NCBI GenBank assembly: GCA_041746735.1
Contig: JBGTGP010000011.1
Span: 50,015 to 114,014, forward strand
Direction of reading: 5' to 3'
DNA: 64,000 bases
Source of the DNA: Opimibacter sp041746735
GTDB taxonomy: Bacteria; Bacteroidota; Bacteroidia; Chitinophagales; Saprospiraceae
In this document: piece by piece, positions 33,855 through 44,400 of the stretch
How positions within the stretch are numbered: the first letter of the stretch is position 1
Layout of the letters: each line of letters opens with the position of its first letter
Position numbers and translations under genes: made by a program
Notes under the pieces: model-generated
What the model saw: only the letters and a program-made list of their open reading frames with translations
Databases searched by the model: none
Told to the model about the DNA's origin: nothing

Positions 33855-35906
33855 ATGCAAGTTGTAGAGAATTATATTGCCGGGCGGTGGATGCCGGGTG
33901 AAGGAAAAGAAACCACCATGCTTCATGCTGTGCATGGCCATCCCATTGCGTACTCCCGTTCGGGAGGAGTGGATTTTGAAGCTCTCCTCGAATATGGCCG
34001 TAAGACCGGAGGGCCTCAACTACGCAAAATGACTTTTCCTGAACGAGGGCGAATGCTTAAGGCCCTCGCATTGTACCTCATCGAGCGCAAGGAAAAATAC
34101 TATCCGATCAGCTATCAGACCGGGGCTACAAAGGCTGACAGCTGGGTGGACATAGAAGGCGGTATAGGAAATCTTTTTGCCAATGCAAGTCTTCGTCGGC
34201 GATTCCCCGATCTGCCATACCATGTCGATGGTGAAGCGGTACCACTGGCGAAGAATGGAAAATTTATGGGCCACCACATCATGGTGCCCAGGCAGGGGAT
34301 TGCGATCCATATCAATGCTTTCAATTTTCCCATCTGGGGCATGTTGGAAAAAATAGGTGTCAATCTCATGGCAGGTGTACCAGCACTGGTCAAACCAGCC
34401 ACTATATCGTCGTACGTGACGGAAGCGTTGTTTAGAGACATCATTGCGTCCGGAATTCTGCCGGAAGGAAGTGTGCAGCTGTTAGTCGGTTCCGCTCATG
34501 GTATTTTAGATCATGTGCAATCGCAGGATGTCGTGACCTTTACCGGATCTGCCTCGACCGGACAAATGCTCAAGGCCCATCCCCGGATCATCTCGGAATC
34601 AGTGCCCTTTAATCTGGAAGCAGATTCGCTCAACTGTAGTGTGCTCGGAGAGGATGCGGTGCCGGGTACAGGTGAATTTGATCTATTCATCAAAGAAGTC
34701 CGGAAAGAGATGACGCTTAAATGCGGTCAGCGTTGCACCGGTATACGAAGAGCGCTGGTTCCGGCCCATTTGCTGGAGGATGTGCAGGTGGCCTTGGGTA
34801 AGGCACTTTCCCAAACCGTGATCGGAGACCCACAGGTGGAGCATGTACGCATGGGAGCGCTCATTGCCAAATCTCAGGTAGAAGAAGTCAGACAACAAAT
34901 CCAAAAACTACTTCGTGAAACCAAGATGGTGTATGGCCATCCTGACAAAGTTGAACTCGTGGGGGCCGATGCAGAGAAAGGCGCCTTCCTTTCACCCATA
35001 CTTCTCGTCAATGAAAATCCTCTTTCCTCTACACTCGTCCATGAAGTAGAAGCTTTTGGACCGGTATGCACACTGATGCCGTATTCCTCTTTGGAGGAGG
35101 CAATTGAAATTTCCAAAATGGGAAAGGGGTCATTGTGCTCCTCTATTATGACATATGATGACACGCTCGCACGGGAGTTTGTGGTGGGTGCAGCCTCACA
35201 TCATGGCCGGATACTGGTGCTCAACCGGGAATGTGCCAAAGAAAACACGGGCCACGGATCGCCCCTGGCCATGTTGGTCCATGGTGGACCCGGTCGCGCC
35301 GGCGGTGGTGAAGAGATGGGAGGCATGCGGGGCGTATTGCACTATCTCCAGCGTTGTGCCGTGCAAGGCACCCCTTCCACTCTGACGAATATCACATCGA
35401 TTTACCAGTATGGAGGTGCGTATGTCGATCCCGGCATTCATCCATTCAGGAAGTATTACGAAGATCTCCGGATAGGTGATACCGTAGTAACACACAAACG
35501 CACGATCACCGAATCTGATATTGTTCAGTTTGCCAATGTGAGTTGGGATCATTTCTATGCACATACGGACGTGACATCACTGGAGGGCACGATCTTTACT
35601 GAGCGGGTGGCACATGGTTACTTTGTGCTTTCTATGGCTGCCGGACTTTTCGTGGATCCGGGCAAGGGCCCTGTACTGCTTAACTATGGACTTGAAGAAT
35701 GCCGGTTTACCAAACCTGTATATGCCGGTATGACCTTAGGCGTCCGGTTGAGTGTAAAGGAGAAACTTCCTGTAGATCCGAAAACAGAAGATGAAATTCC
35801 GAAGGGGATTGTAAAATTTCTGGTGGATGTCTATGATGAGACCGGAGAATCTGTGGCTATAGCGACTATACTGACGATGGTCCAACGGAGATCACCCGTT
35901 ATTTAA
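33855..35906 (+). CDS. paaZ: Phenylacetate degradation bifunctional protein PaaZ (oxepin-CoA hydrolase / aldehyde dehydrogenase)
   Basis: A 683-residue fusion. Residues ~1-520 are an aldehyde dehydrogenase: 'PIWGMLEKIGVNLMAGVPAL', 'VTFTGSASTGQMLKAHP', the general-base Glu in 'FNLEADSLN' and the nucleophile in 'CGQRCTG'. Residues ~540-680 are a MaoC-like hotdog hydratase: 'YYEDLRIGDTVVTHKRTITE' and the catalytic 'WDHFYAHTD' (Asp and His). This architecture is diagnostic of PaaZ, which opens the oxepin-CoA ring and oxidises the semialdehyde. Start matches family length ('MQVVENYIAGRWMPG'). paaABCDE and paaK are not in the window. Confidence 0.92.
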   Translation: MQVVENYIAGRWMPGEGKETTMLHAVHGHPIAYSRSGGVDFEALLEYGRKTGGPQLRKMTFPERGRMLKALALYLIERKEKYYPISYQTGATKADSWVDIEGGIGNLFANASLRRRFPDLPYHVDGEAVPLAKNGKFMGHHIMVPRQGIAIHINAFNFPIWGMLEKIGVNLMAGVPALVKPATISSYVTEALFRDIIASGILPEGSVQLLVGSAHGILDHVQSQDVVTFTGSASTGQMLKAHPRIISESVPFNLEADSLNCSVLGEDAVPGTGEFDLFIKEVRKEMTLKCGQRCTGIRRALVPAHLLEDVQVALGKALSQTVIGDPQVEHVRMGALIAKSQVEEVRQQIQKLLRETKMVYGHPDKVELVGADAEKGAFLSPILLVNENPLSSTLVHEVEAFGPVCTLMPYSSLEEAIEISKMGKGSLCSSIMTYDDTLAREFVVGAASHHGRILVLNRECAKENTGHGSPLAMLVHGGPGRAGGGEEMGGMRGVLHYLQRCAVQGTPSTLTNITSIYQYGGAYVDPGIHPFRKYYEDLRIGDTVVTHKRTITESDIVQFANVSWDHFYAHTDVTSLEGTIFTERVAHGYFVLSMAAGLFVDPGKGPVLLNYGLEECRFTKPVYAGMTLGVRLSVKEKLPVDPKTEDEIPKGIVKFLVDVYDETGESVAIATILTMVQRRSPVI

Positions 35907-36320
35907 TAAGGTTCTCCGTTAAATATGATGAATCTATTGAAATGAATATTTTATAATAAAAACCAATTCAAGGGTATCATTATGATATAAAACATAATAT
36001 GCATAGAACGATTAGTACTCAACTAAAACTTCGCCGGGTTCTGCCCCTAAATCCCCTAAAGGGGACTTATAATCATCCGTGCAAGGTTTTGGATATGGAT
36101 TATTTTATAAATACAGAGCTCCATATCTTCAGAGTAAATCAACTTCGCGCCATTTACGGTCCCCTTTAGGGGATTTAGGGGTCGAATAACTTGGGGCAAT
36201 GACTCAAATACCGGCTATTATGAAAGGAACTGATACGAATTTAGGACACTTGTGAAATAATTCGGTATTTAAAAAAGAATCTTCGCATACCCTTTTACCT
36301 GTTAAAAATAAACATTTCTC
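35907..36320. other. Intergenic stretch containing one inverted-repeat element
   Basis: 414 bp between paaZ and the enoyl-CoA hydratase, AT-rich apart from the inverted-repeat element at 36044-36181. No convincing reading frame or RNA gene was seen. Confidence 0.7.
36044..36181. repeat. 138-bp element bounded by 23-bp perfect inverted repeats
   Basis: The terminal 23 bases at 36044-36066 and 36159-36181 are perfect reverse complements; each begins/ends with CCCCTAAATCCCC-type sequence and contains its own inner palindrome (CCCCTAAAGGGG). The centre is AT-rich and non-coding. This is the form of a small MITE or of a paired REP element. No clear target-site duplication is seen. Confidence 0.7.
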
Positions 36321-37076
36321 ATGGAAGGTACTGTTACCACCCACATTGCGGATCACATTGCGACCATCACCTTTGCGCATCCGGCCCATAACTCCATGCC
36401 CGGCGATCTGCTCGCCGAATTAGCCCACAGCATCCGCAAAGCAGGAGAGACTCCGGATGTCCACGTCATCGTACTCCGGTCCGGTGGGGATCGTACGTTT
36501 TGTGCAGGTGCCAGTTTTGACGAACTAATGACGATTACCAACAGCGTGGATGGAAAGAAATTTTTTCTGGGATTTGCACACGTGATCAACGCTATCCGCA
36601 AATGTCCAAAAATCGTGATTGGACGGGTGCAGGGGAAAGCCATCGGCGGGGGTGTGGGGATTGCGGCCGCAGTCGATTACTGCATTGCCACCAACTTTGG
36701 CTCCATTAAATTAAGTGAACTGGCCCTTGGTATCGGACCCTTTGTCGTGGGACCGGCTATTGAGCGGAAGATCGGTCTGAGTGCTTTCAGTCAGTTGGCC
36801 ATCAATGCCACGGACTGGCAATCCGCTGCCTGGGCAAAGGATAAGGGGTTGTATCATGATGTGTTCGACAGTCTGGAACAAACTGATGCTTATGTGGATC
36901 ATCTTTCAAAGCAACTGGCATCCACGAGTTCTTCCGCATTATTAGCCCTCAAGCAAGTACTCTGGCAAGGCACACAGCATTGGGATCAACTCCTGGATGA
37001 ACGGGCCGCGATCAGTGGGCGTCTGGTCATCACAGAAGCGGCACAGCAGGCGATCCGGATGGCCCGCATAGCATAA
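36321..37076 (+). CDS. Enoyl-CoA hydratase/isomerase family protein
   Basis: A crotonase-fold protein of 251 residues. 'RTFCAGASFDEL' and 'GRVQGKAIGGGVGIAAAVDYCIA' supply the two backbone NH groups of the oxyanion hole. The segment 'KLSELALGIGPFVVGPAIERKIG' carries one catalytic Glu position; the second (usually Glu in PExxLG-x-P-type enzymes) is less clear, so hydratase versus isomerase activity cannot be settled. It is downstream of paaZ on the same strand, 414 bp away, and could be the PaaG/PaaF-like step of the same pathway, though I leave the symbol blank. Confidence 0.85.
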   Translation: MEGTVTTHIADHIATITFAHPAHNSMPGDLLAELAHSIRKAGETPDVHVIVLRSGGDRTFCAGASFDELMTITNSVDGKKFFLGFAHVINAIRKCPKIVIGRVQGKAIGGGVGIAAAVDYCIATNFGSIKLSELALGIGPFVVGPAIERKIGLSAFSQLAINATDWQSAAWAKDKGLYHDVFDSLEQTDAYVDHLSKQLASTSSSALLALKQVLWQGTQHWDQLLDERAAISGRLVITEAAQQAIRMARIA

Positions 37077-37098
37077 TCAGTGAGGGTTTCATTCGCTC

Positions 37099-39435
37099 TT
37101 AAAATCTGCATTCCTTTGAGGTCCTGACCAATTCCTTCCTGCCACTCATAATGGCGGTTGTATTCAATATGTTTTGCATATACAAGATCTGGCCATTCGT
37201 AAACCGGGTGGCCACTCCATAGTTGCCATACGACATAATGTTATCATTACGCATGGGTAACTGGGTAGCACAGTTATAGACCGTATCTGCGAAGACACTC
37301 CCATAAATCGCCGGTACGTCAGGAATCTGATTTTGAATATTTGCACACTCGGCATGGCCCTGCTGCAACAACGCATAGTCTGCCGGATTCCAGGGATGAT
37401 GCAGACCCAGAAAATGTCCGATCTCATGAGCGAGTGACATGGTTCTGGCATTGTTGCTGAGGTCTACTGCAACGGCTTCCCCTCCGATCCATTCCAAGGG
37501 CATCACGATTGCTGATTCACGGGGTGACCCTCCGGGGAGTGCCGCTATCGCCCCATCTCGTGTAAGACTCACATAGACATTGATATAATAATCCGGATGC
37601 CACTTATAGGATATGCCCTGTATATGAGACACGACATTTTCAAGTATATACAATGAGGTATACTTGAGCGAATCTGTTGAGCTCATATAATGACTGGGAA
37701 TCACCCCCGAAAAACTTCCATCGCAAATATCATGCACTTCAAAAACCGGTTGTCCGTTTTCACAGGCCAAATAAAACTCAATACAATACGAACTGAATTG
37801 AAAGAGATTGTTGAGATATCGGATCTGGTCATAGATCGGGGAAATATCCATCTGGTTGATCTCATCTGAGGGATCAAATGAACATTTGAGAATATGAAAC
37901 GCAACCGGAATGTATAGACATTGATTTGGATTGTTTCCGGGCACATCTTTCACGCATCTGCAGCCATACCCCAGGGTCTTGAGATCCTGCGGATCTGCCA
38001 GGACATCATCATGCGACTTTTCAAAAACGATGGTAGATGCACCATCCGGGCTGACATCCGAGGAGGTCCAATACCCCATGATTTCGCCTCCACCTTTTAT
38101 AGTGACTCCATCTACATCGCGGTATCCGCGTGGCTGTACATTGAAGCCATACAGATTAGTCCCCGGTGGATCCCAGCCTGTCGGTGTTTTCATAAACCGG
38201 CCAATGCCCTGATAGTAATAGACCAACTGCCCTATTCCCTGCGGCCAGGGATATGCCTGAGCCCCCATGGTGTTAAAAAGGATCTCCCATTCCTGGAGTG
38301 TAGGTATATGCCAGCCATCAGGACATATTCCTTTCCGGGCGTGTGGCAGCAACTGCAAATCCTGATAACTGAAATAGTATTGTCCATCACGGATGAGATC
38401 CTCCGCCATCCATATCTGACTTCCATATTGCACCACATTAAATCCTATCTGCGGATCCGTCTGTCCCACAAAAGGTTGATAGAATTTTCGCTTTAACCGG
38501 ATCACTTTGTATTGAACATCAGAGATGCCCTGTATATCGGCCATAAGAAAAGTCAGATTGACCAGACGCGGGCCGACGCCAACACCGACATCCGTCTTAC
38601 AATCCTGCGCACTCACATTCGCAAAACAATCCGCCATCATCAGGGCATCCGGGTTGTCGGACGACATCATCACCAGCCCGTAGTGATGAAAAATCGTGCC
38701 GGGCTGTGTCTCTGTCAGCATAATGAAAATATCCCCTGCCCGGAAAAGACTTTGATCCAATTCATCAAACTCCTCAAACTCCAATTCATACGCAAGACCC
38801 GCCAGGCCCAGCGCCTCGTTGTATCCCCGAAGCGCATGAGGCTGAAAATTGTTGGGTAATGTCAGAAACGCACCCTCCAACAGGTGTCGAAGAAAACCAG
38901 CTTCATCCAATCCAAAAATCCGGGGACAAAAGAAAAAACTGCCATACCCCTGCGTACGTAAATCGGTCTGCGAACTACCGGCAACATAACCCAGTTTATC
39001 CTGCTCGGGTTCACTATCACCGTTACCGGGATACTTGCCGGGAAACGTCTGATAGGCATTGGCAGCTTTGAGCATCATGTACGTGATCAGGAGGTTTTTG
39101 AGATCATTTCCGGTCTGTCCGTAAAAAGGATGATCCCCAGACCGGGGTAAGAGGGTATCCAATTCCGGATTGAGGCTCAACAGAAATTCTTTCATATTTC
39201 CCCCATCGGGGAGGATAAGTTTGTCAACCTCCACACTTGTAAGTGCGGCAGAAGACAAGAGACTGTCCAATACAGCGCTACGATGGATCGGCGCAAAATG
39301 ATCCGGACGAATATCATCCCGTCTGCAGCTTGCAAACCACAGCGTCAGCACGATGATACCTGTCAGGAACGATGCTGTGCTCCCGTTAGTGACGCTCTGG
39401 CGACATGCTTTCGGAGAATCCGGACTTTTGTCCAT
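37099..39435 (-). CDS. Large lipoprotein: FISUMP domain joined to an M43-type zinc metalloprotease
   Basis: A predicted lipoprotein ('IIVLTLWFASC' lipobox, Cys ~37). The N-terminal ~270 residues are unrecognised ('AGDIFIMLTETQPGTIFHHYGLVMM' recalls a papain-like/NlpC fold but no full triad is seen). Then comes a FISUMP domain ('GSQIWMAEDL', 'CPDGWHIPTLQEWE', 'GYWTSSD', 'YGCRCVKD'), about residues 335-500. The C-terminal part is a metallopeptidase: 'HEIGHFLGLHH' (zinc ligands, ~residue 668) and Met-turn 'NIMSYGNYG'. The start overlaps the end of the Fn3 gene by 50 bp (80 bp if the Met at 39465 is used). It is last in a four-gene overlapping block. Confidence 0.72.
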   Translation of the reverse strand: MDKSPDSPKACRQSVTNGSTASFLTGIIVLTLWFASCRRDDIRPDHFAPIHRSAVLDSLLSSAALTSVEVDKLILPDGGNMKEFLLSLNPELDTLLPRSGDHPFYGQTGNDLKNLLITYMMLKAANAYQTFPGKYPGNGDSEPEQDKLGYVAGSSQTDLRTQGYGSFFFCPRIFGLDEAGFLRHLLEGAFLTLPNNFQPHALRGYNEALGLAGLAYELEFEEFDELDQSLFRAGDIFIMLTETQPGTIFHHYGLVMMSSDNPDALMMADCFANVSAQDCKTDVGVGVGPRLVNLTFLMADIQGISDVQYKVIRLKRKFYQPFVGQTDPQIGFNVVQYGSQIWMAEDLIRDGQYYFSYQDLQLLPHARKGICPDGWHIPTLQEWEILFNTMGAQAYPWPQGIGQLVYYYQGIGRFMKTPTGWDPPGTNLYGFNVQPRGYRDVDGVTIKGGGEIMGYWTSSDVSPDGASTIVFEKSHDDVLADPQDLKTLGYGCRCVKDVPGNNPNQCLYIPVAFHILKCSFDPSDEINQMDISPIYDQIRYLNNLFQFSSYCIEFYLACENGQPVFEVHDICDGSFSGVIPSHYMSSTDSLKYTSLYILENVVSHIQGISYKWHPDYYINVYVSLTRDGAIAALPGGSPRESAIVMPLEWIGGEAVAVDLSNNARTMSLAHEIGHFLGLHHPWNPADYALLQQGHAECANIQNQIPDVPAIYGSVFADTVYNCATQLPMRNDNIMSYGNYGVATRFTNGQILYMQNILNTTAIMSGRKELVRTSKECRF

Positions 39436-41491
39436 CCAGCCAGCCGGTTTTAATTTTGTAGGCATAGGTTTTATCCTTTTGAATATCGGTGTCAAAATAA
39501 AAGAGCACACTTCTCAATTGTGCCGATGTAGTATACGCACCTCCATTGACCGAGCGGTATACCCATATCTGATGTGTGCGATCATCCGGCTGTTCCCATT
39601 CCAGCCGAATACCTCCTTCTTCCTTTCTGCAATTCAACAGGCCCGGCACTTCAGGCTTGCTGCGATCAATACATTTTATGCGTAACAGCGCCGGCTCTGA
39701 GCAGATAAGTCCGGCATCATCCGTGGTGATCAATTTGTATTCATATATTTCACCAGGCTGAACATCATAATCTTTCCATATACCCGATTCTATACGCATG
39801 AAGTGTATTTCAGACCATGTTGAAGATGGAACCTGTCTCCGCAACAGGGTATGAGACTCGATGTCTTTACTTCTTCCTGGTATAAACCGCAATTCGATAT
39901 GATCCTTTTCCACCCGATACCCCGTAAAAGAAGGTGGTAATGGCGGAATCGTATCTGGCTTTTGAATCTTAAGCGGAGTTGTCCAGGGCGAAGTATGTGA
40001 GTGAAAATCAACCGCGGCCACTCTATAGTAGATTTCTTCCGTCAATGTTTTCAACGTGATCGTATCCTGCCATCGGTTGAGTGTAACAGGTTGGGGGGTT
40101 ACGCTGGTAAAGAAATGATCCTCCTGATTGGCCTTATACACATAGTAGCCTGCGAGATCCGGTTCTGTGCCGTAGTCCCATTCGAGCATCACGATACCGG
40201 TGCTGTCTATACTGCCTTTCAATCCTGTAGGAGTAGCCGGAGGAATGGTATCTCTGAATGCCGCCTGGAATATGCGGGTGTACGCCATATTACCTGCCGT
40301 ATCTACAGTCGCTACTTTATAATAGGTGATTGCCCTTGCAGACAAAGCTTTATCCTGATATTGGTTGACGTGTATTGGGAGTATCGAAGACGTAACCGGG
40401 TCATACACGCCGTCATATCGAAACGATCTGAATATATGCGTGCCATGAAAATCCTTGTCTCCCGGGTTCTGCCACTTCAGGGTCACGGTCTCAGTCATCG
40501 GATCACAGTGGAGCTGTACTTTGCCGGGAAGGCCCGGAGGTGTTTTGTCGCGGGCCTGAGCGCGCACAGCAGCGGAAGGGGGAGATACTTTTCCGAAAGG
40601 CGTGACCCCTCTGATTCTATAATACTGTGATTGGTAATTGGCGATCAGATGTCGGTAGCTGAAAAACTCTCCCGGGAACTCTTTGCTTTCTCCGCCGACG
40701 TAGGGAAGAGTCGTCAGAGGTGTATACTGCTGGTCATCTAACGATACTTCCAACAGGTACGCTGAAAATATTTCTTCATGGGCAGAACGGCTCCATTTCA
40801 AAAGTATATGACCTTCCTCCTCCACCACATGATCTATGACGGGCTGTACCTCCGGAATCTGCTGCGTGATGATCGTTACAGGACCGTGCATGATGCGCAA
40901 TGATGTATCCGCAGGATACACCTGATAGAGATATAACTGACCCGGATCAACGTGCGTGTCAACCATTCTGAGTCCCAACGCATCTGCTGCTATGGTATCC
41001 AGATCAGCCGAGAGCAAAGCAATACCGAATCTGTTTTGGAACTCCTGGTGTCTACCCAGAAGATTAAAGCTTGCCTGTGCCCCCGCCTCTGATGCCCCAT
41101 AGAGACACTGCGCTGCAGCCAGCACATAATCATTCTCCCGTTCCATCCAGGGACGGAATGCTTCAAGTTCCCATTGGGTCACAGAAAATTCATGACTGGA
41201 TTCGGGCACTGGCAAACCCTCTTTATCCAACTGAACACGGCGTACACGGTAACCGCGATCCTGAAGACGCATCCATGTCGAAGGATCTCCCGGAGCCCAC
41301 CTGAGGGTAACACGGCCTGCAGTGTATGATGCGATACTCCGGATCACAGGTGTAGAATCCGGCGTTAGGTGTTCCTTGTAAAATAAAGTATCCTGCGCTG
41401 GTAATACAGTCAATGTGGTAGATAACAGTGCAAGACAACACCAAATCCGGAGAGCATATATATAGTTGTACTTTATCGGCTGAACGTCCAT
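39386..41491 (-). CDS. Secreted multi-fibronectin type III protein
   Basis: A 701-residue exported protein (hydrophobic signal 'ALRIWCCLALLSTTLTVLPAQ'). Repeats of about 90 residues, four to five in number, carry the fibronectin III hallmarks: Pro-rich starts ('DKTPPGLPGKVQL', 'DTIPPATPTGLKG', 'DTIPPLPPSFTGY', 'RSKPEVPGLLNC'), a central W/L strand ('VTLKWQNPGD', 'VMLEWDYGTE', 'IRLEWEQPDD') and 'YYKVATVD', 'YYRVAAVD', 'YEYKLITTDD' near each end. No T9SS tail or catalytic site is present, so a scaffold or adhesin role is likely. Its start overlaps the giant protein's stop by 19 bp and its end overlaps the FISUMP-M43 gene. Confidence 0.82.
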   Translation of the reverse strand: MDVQPIKYNYIYALRIWCCLALLSTTLTVLPAQDTLFYKEHLTPDSTPVIRSIASYTAGRVTLRWAPGDPSTWMRLQDRGYRVRRVQLDKEGLPVPESSHEFSVTQWELEAFRPWMERENDYVLAAAQCLYGASEAGAQASFNLLGRHQEFQNRFGIALLSADLDTIAADALGLRMVDTHVDPGQLYLYQVYPADTSLRIMHGPVTIITQQIPEVQPVIDHVVEEEGHILLKWSRSAHEEIFSAYLLEVSLDDQQYTPLTTLPYVGGESKEFPGEFFSYRHLIANYQSQYYRIRGVTPFGKVSPPSAAVRAQARDKTPPGLPGKVQLHCDPMTETVTLKWQNPGDKDFHGTHIFRSFRYDGVYDPVTSSILPIHVNQYQDKALSARAITYYKVATVDTAGNMAYTRIFQAAFRDTIPPATPTGLKGSIDSTGIVMLEWDYGTEPDLAGYYVYKANQEDHFFTSVTPQPVTLNRWQDTITLKTLTEEIYYRVAAVDFHSHTSPWTTPLKIQKPDTIPPLPPSFTGYRVEKDHIELRFIPGRSKDIESHTLLRRQVPSSTWSEIHFMRIESGIWKDYDVQPGEIYEYKLITTDDAGLICSEPALLRIKCIDRSKPEVPGLLNCRKEEGGIRLEWEQPDDRTHQIWVYRSVNGGAYTTSAQLRSVLFYFDTDIQKDKTYAYKIKTGWLDGQKSGFSESMSPERH

Positions 41492-44400
41492 TGTGTCATG
41501 GGATTGAGTGGGCTATTCTGCAGAATTCCTGCACCTGGTGTTGAAAAAGGTAGCGCATGAAGGGAGAAAATATTAATCACCTCTTCCTCCGCCCGGGTCG
41601 CAATATTCCGGCCGAACTGAAGACTGTAAGTACCTTCATAATTTTCCAGTCTTAGATCATCATTCAATAATTGGTTGTACCGGTTGATAAATCCGGGATG
41701 CTGTTGCTGAAACAGATTTTCATAGGGTTGCGGAATCCATCCCGGTGCATAGGATGCCATATAAGAAGCTGCCCAATCCAAAACCGTCTTGCGATCTTTG
41801 CTCACTTTGAAATGCGTATCGAAGGTTATCGTGCATGCCAATGTAGAAGCAAGTGACACACCTGATTCACGGCCACCAGAGTCTCCGCCTGCCCATGCAC
41901 TTGCACTGCTATTATTTGAACCGGACATCCACAATGCTTCTACTTCGCTTTGCTGCAAGGGTGATCTTAATGTGGCATCCACCCGCCCGGCTGCCAGCCG
42001 GTAGATCTGCGGATGATTCCACTCAAATTCTGATGTTGCCGGCCAGGAACGTGTAAAAGGATAGCCCTGCACTGTGCCTTGATAATACTCCTTGTACTTC
42101 AGGATACGTCGCTCTGCATGTTGATCATGATAATTAGTCGAGAAAAGATCCAGCAACCTGATTCGAGGTAGAAACCGCATAAACGGATAGGTAGCCGATG
42201 GATGGAAAGGGTGAAAATCACGCGTTTCAAAAGCTTCGGCCAAGGTCATGTTCAATCGTGCTTTCTTGCCATACATCGCGCTTGGATTAGGCGTATACGT
42301 AACTGCACCCTGGGATGCAGCTTGCATTTTCTCCCGGAGTGTATTGAATGCCGATGTTCGGAAATATGTATGGTACAGCAAAAACTCCCCTGGAGTAAGT
42401 TGTTCTCCCGGAGGGATAAGAGCTTCGGTATTGACGGTCAGGTCAGTAGAGATCCCCTCCTGCGTTGACAGGCTGGCGATAGATCTTTGTACACGTCCTA
42501 CGCGACTAACAAGTTGTGCCTGTGCAGATGATTTCCGGATGACTTGTAAGGCATATATCATTTGATGATCCAGCGATGGCAAATTGAAACGGAGATAGTG
42601 GCTGCCGGAAGAAATATTGGAATGATAGGTAAATGGAATTTCCTGATCCGTCCTTGATTCAAGGTTAGTAAGCCTTACATAGTAGGTGTATCCGGAACCA
42701 TAGGCATCGGCCACCGGAAAATAGTGGCCGGCATCAAGCGCCTGTGGAAAATAAATCAATCCATTTCCTGATTCGCCCTGCAAGAAGAAACGTTCCATCG
42801 GCAATGGAACCGTATGGGTGACAAAGCTGTAGAGATCATGGGGTAGCTGACCTGTGCGGAATCTGACCAGTGTATCCTGCGTCCACTCCTTGTCATCTAC
42901 CCGTAAGAACCGGCCTTCCTGATAGTCCCAGGCTTTTATCTGTAATCGCAATTCATACCAGGTAGTGGGGTCTAGTATTTGCTGGGCCAGAAGGTACACT
43001 TGCTCGCGAACTTCGGTATCGGTCCAAACCGGATTTTGCAATGCAATATTTTGCGATTGGCCTTGACGTCTCAGATTCCAGGTCATTTCGGGGCGGTACC
43101 TTAAAAGCTCCTGCCCGATGATAACACCATTGGCATCTTCGATCGGCTGCGGTATCACGATGTCCTGCAGAACCGGCAAGGTCAGTTTAATGTGCATTGG
43201 GGCACCCACGAAAACAGTTCGTTCTTCCTGTCCGGGTGCAATATGCTCGAAAAAGTCGATCCCCGCCAGCGGATCATTGAGTGCAGGTGTGCACCGCTCG
43301 CCGACACTGAAGGCAAACGAACTGGAACCTTCCACAAGGCCGTTCAGGACTGAATACTGTACAGATGCCTGTCCTCCGAAATAAAACGGTTTCGGTGCCC
43401 CGCCATAGAGTGCAATTGCGGCCGCGAGATCAAACAACTTGATATCACGTTCTTTGCCCATCAATTTAAACCGAATTCCCAATCCACCTTCGATACCGGC
43501 ATACGCTTGTCCTTCTGCATACCATCCATTGATTCCGATGATGGCTCCTGTATTGATACATTGGGTGGACCGTTCTGTAATATTCATATCATAGCCCAGA
43601 TAGACAGCCAGCGTAGCATACAACAAGAACGCATCAATGTCGGCGGTAAGCTCCACATACGTACCATGCGCCAGGCCTGTAGCGGACTCGACCTGACTTG
43701 CATCAAACCCCGACTGTGCACTGGTGGCACTAGTTGTTCCGTCAAGTTCGCCAAGGGGATTGTTAAGCATATTTTGAATCGGAAGTGGAAGCGGTGGCAA
43801 TGCTGTAGGAATACCATGTCCCAGCATCAGATAGGTTTTAGCCTGAACCTGTAAAAACTGCAGGTCCAGCATGGCACTACCGCGCGGGTCTTCATTATCA
43901 TGAAGATTAAAATCAGGTGCTCCCATATGAAAATAAAATAAATCCGGACTTGCATGGAACGAAGCAGCCACCATCTGATTTGGAATTTCGGCTGGACTCA
44001 TATTGCCTACCAATATTCCATCTCCAACGTTCACGGCTACATCCAATCCGCCTTCAATACTCCAGGGTCGGCTCTCATTGGGCATATACATATAGAGATC
44101 ACAACCCACATAGACCTGTGGATCATCCCTGTCACTCATAGGCGTCATGATATATCCGTCACCTTCGATTCCGATCATATCCAGTCCACCATTGACAAAC
44201 TGAGCGATAAAGGCAATATCAGCATTGAATGCATCTGGTTTAGGCATGGTGCCCAGCATGGCTTTGATGCTGAGACGGAATGACTGATAGACCGGCTCAA
44301 AGACTGACTCCCCTGAGATCTCCCCATTGATCACCTGCGGGGATGCCGTTTGAATCATATTGTACCCCACGCCTCCTCCAATACCATACAAGCCCAGCGG

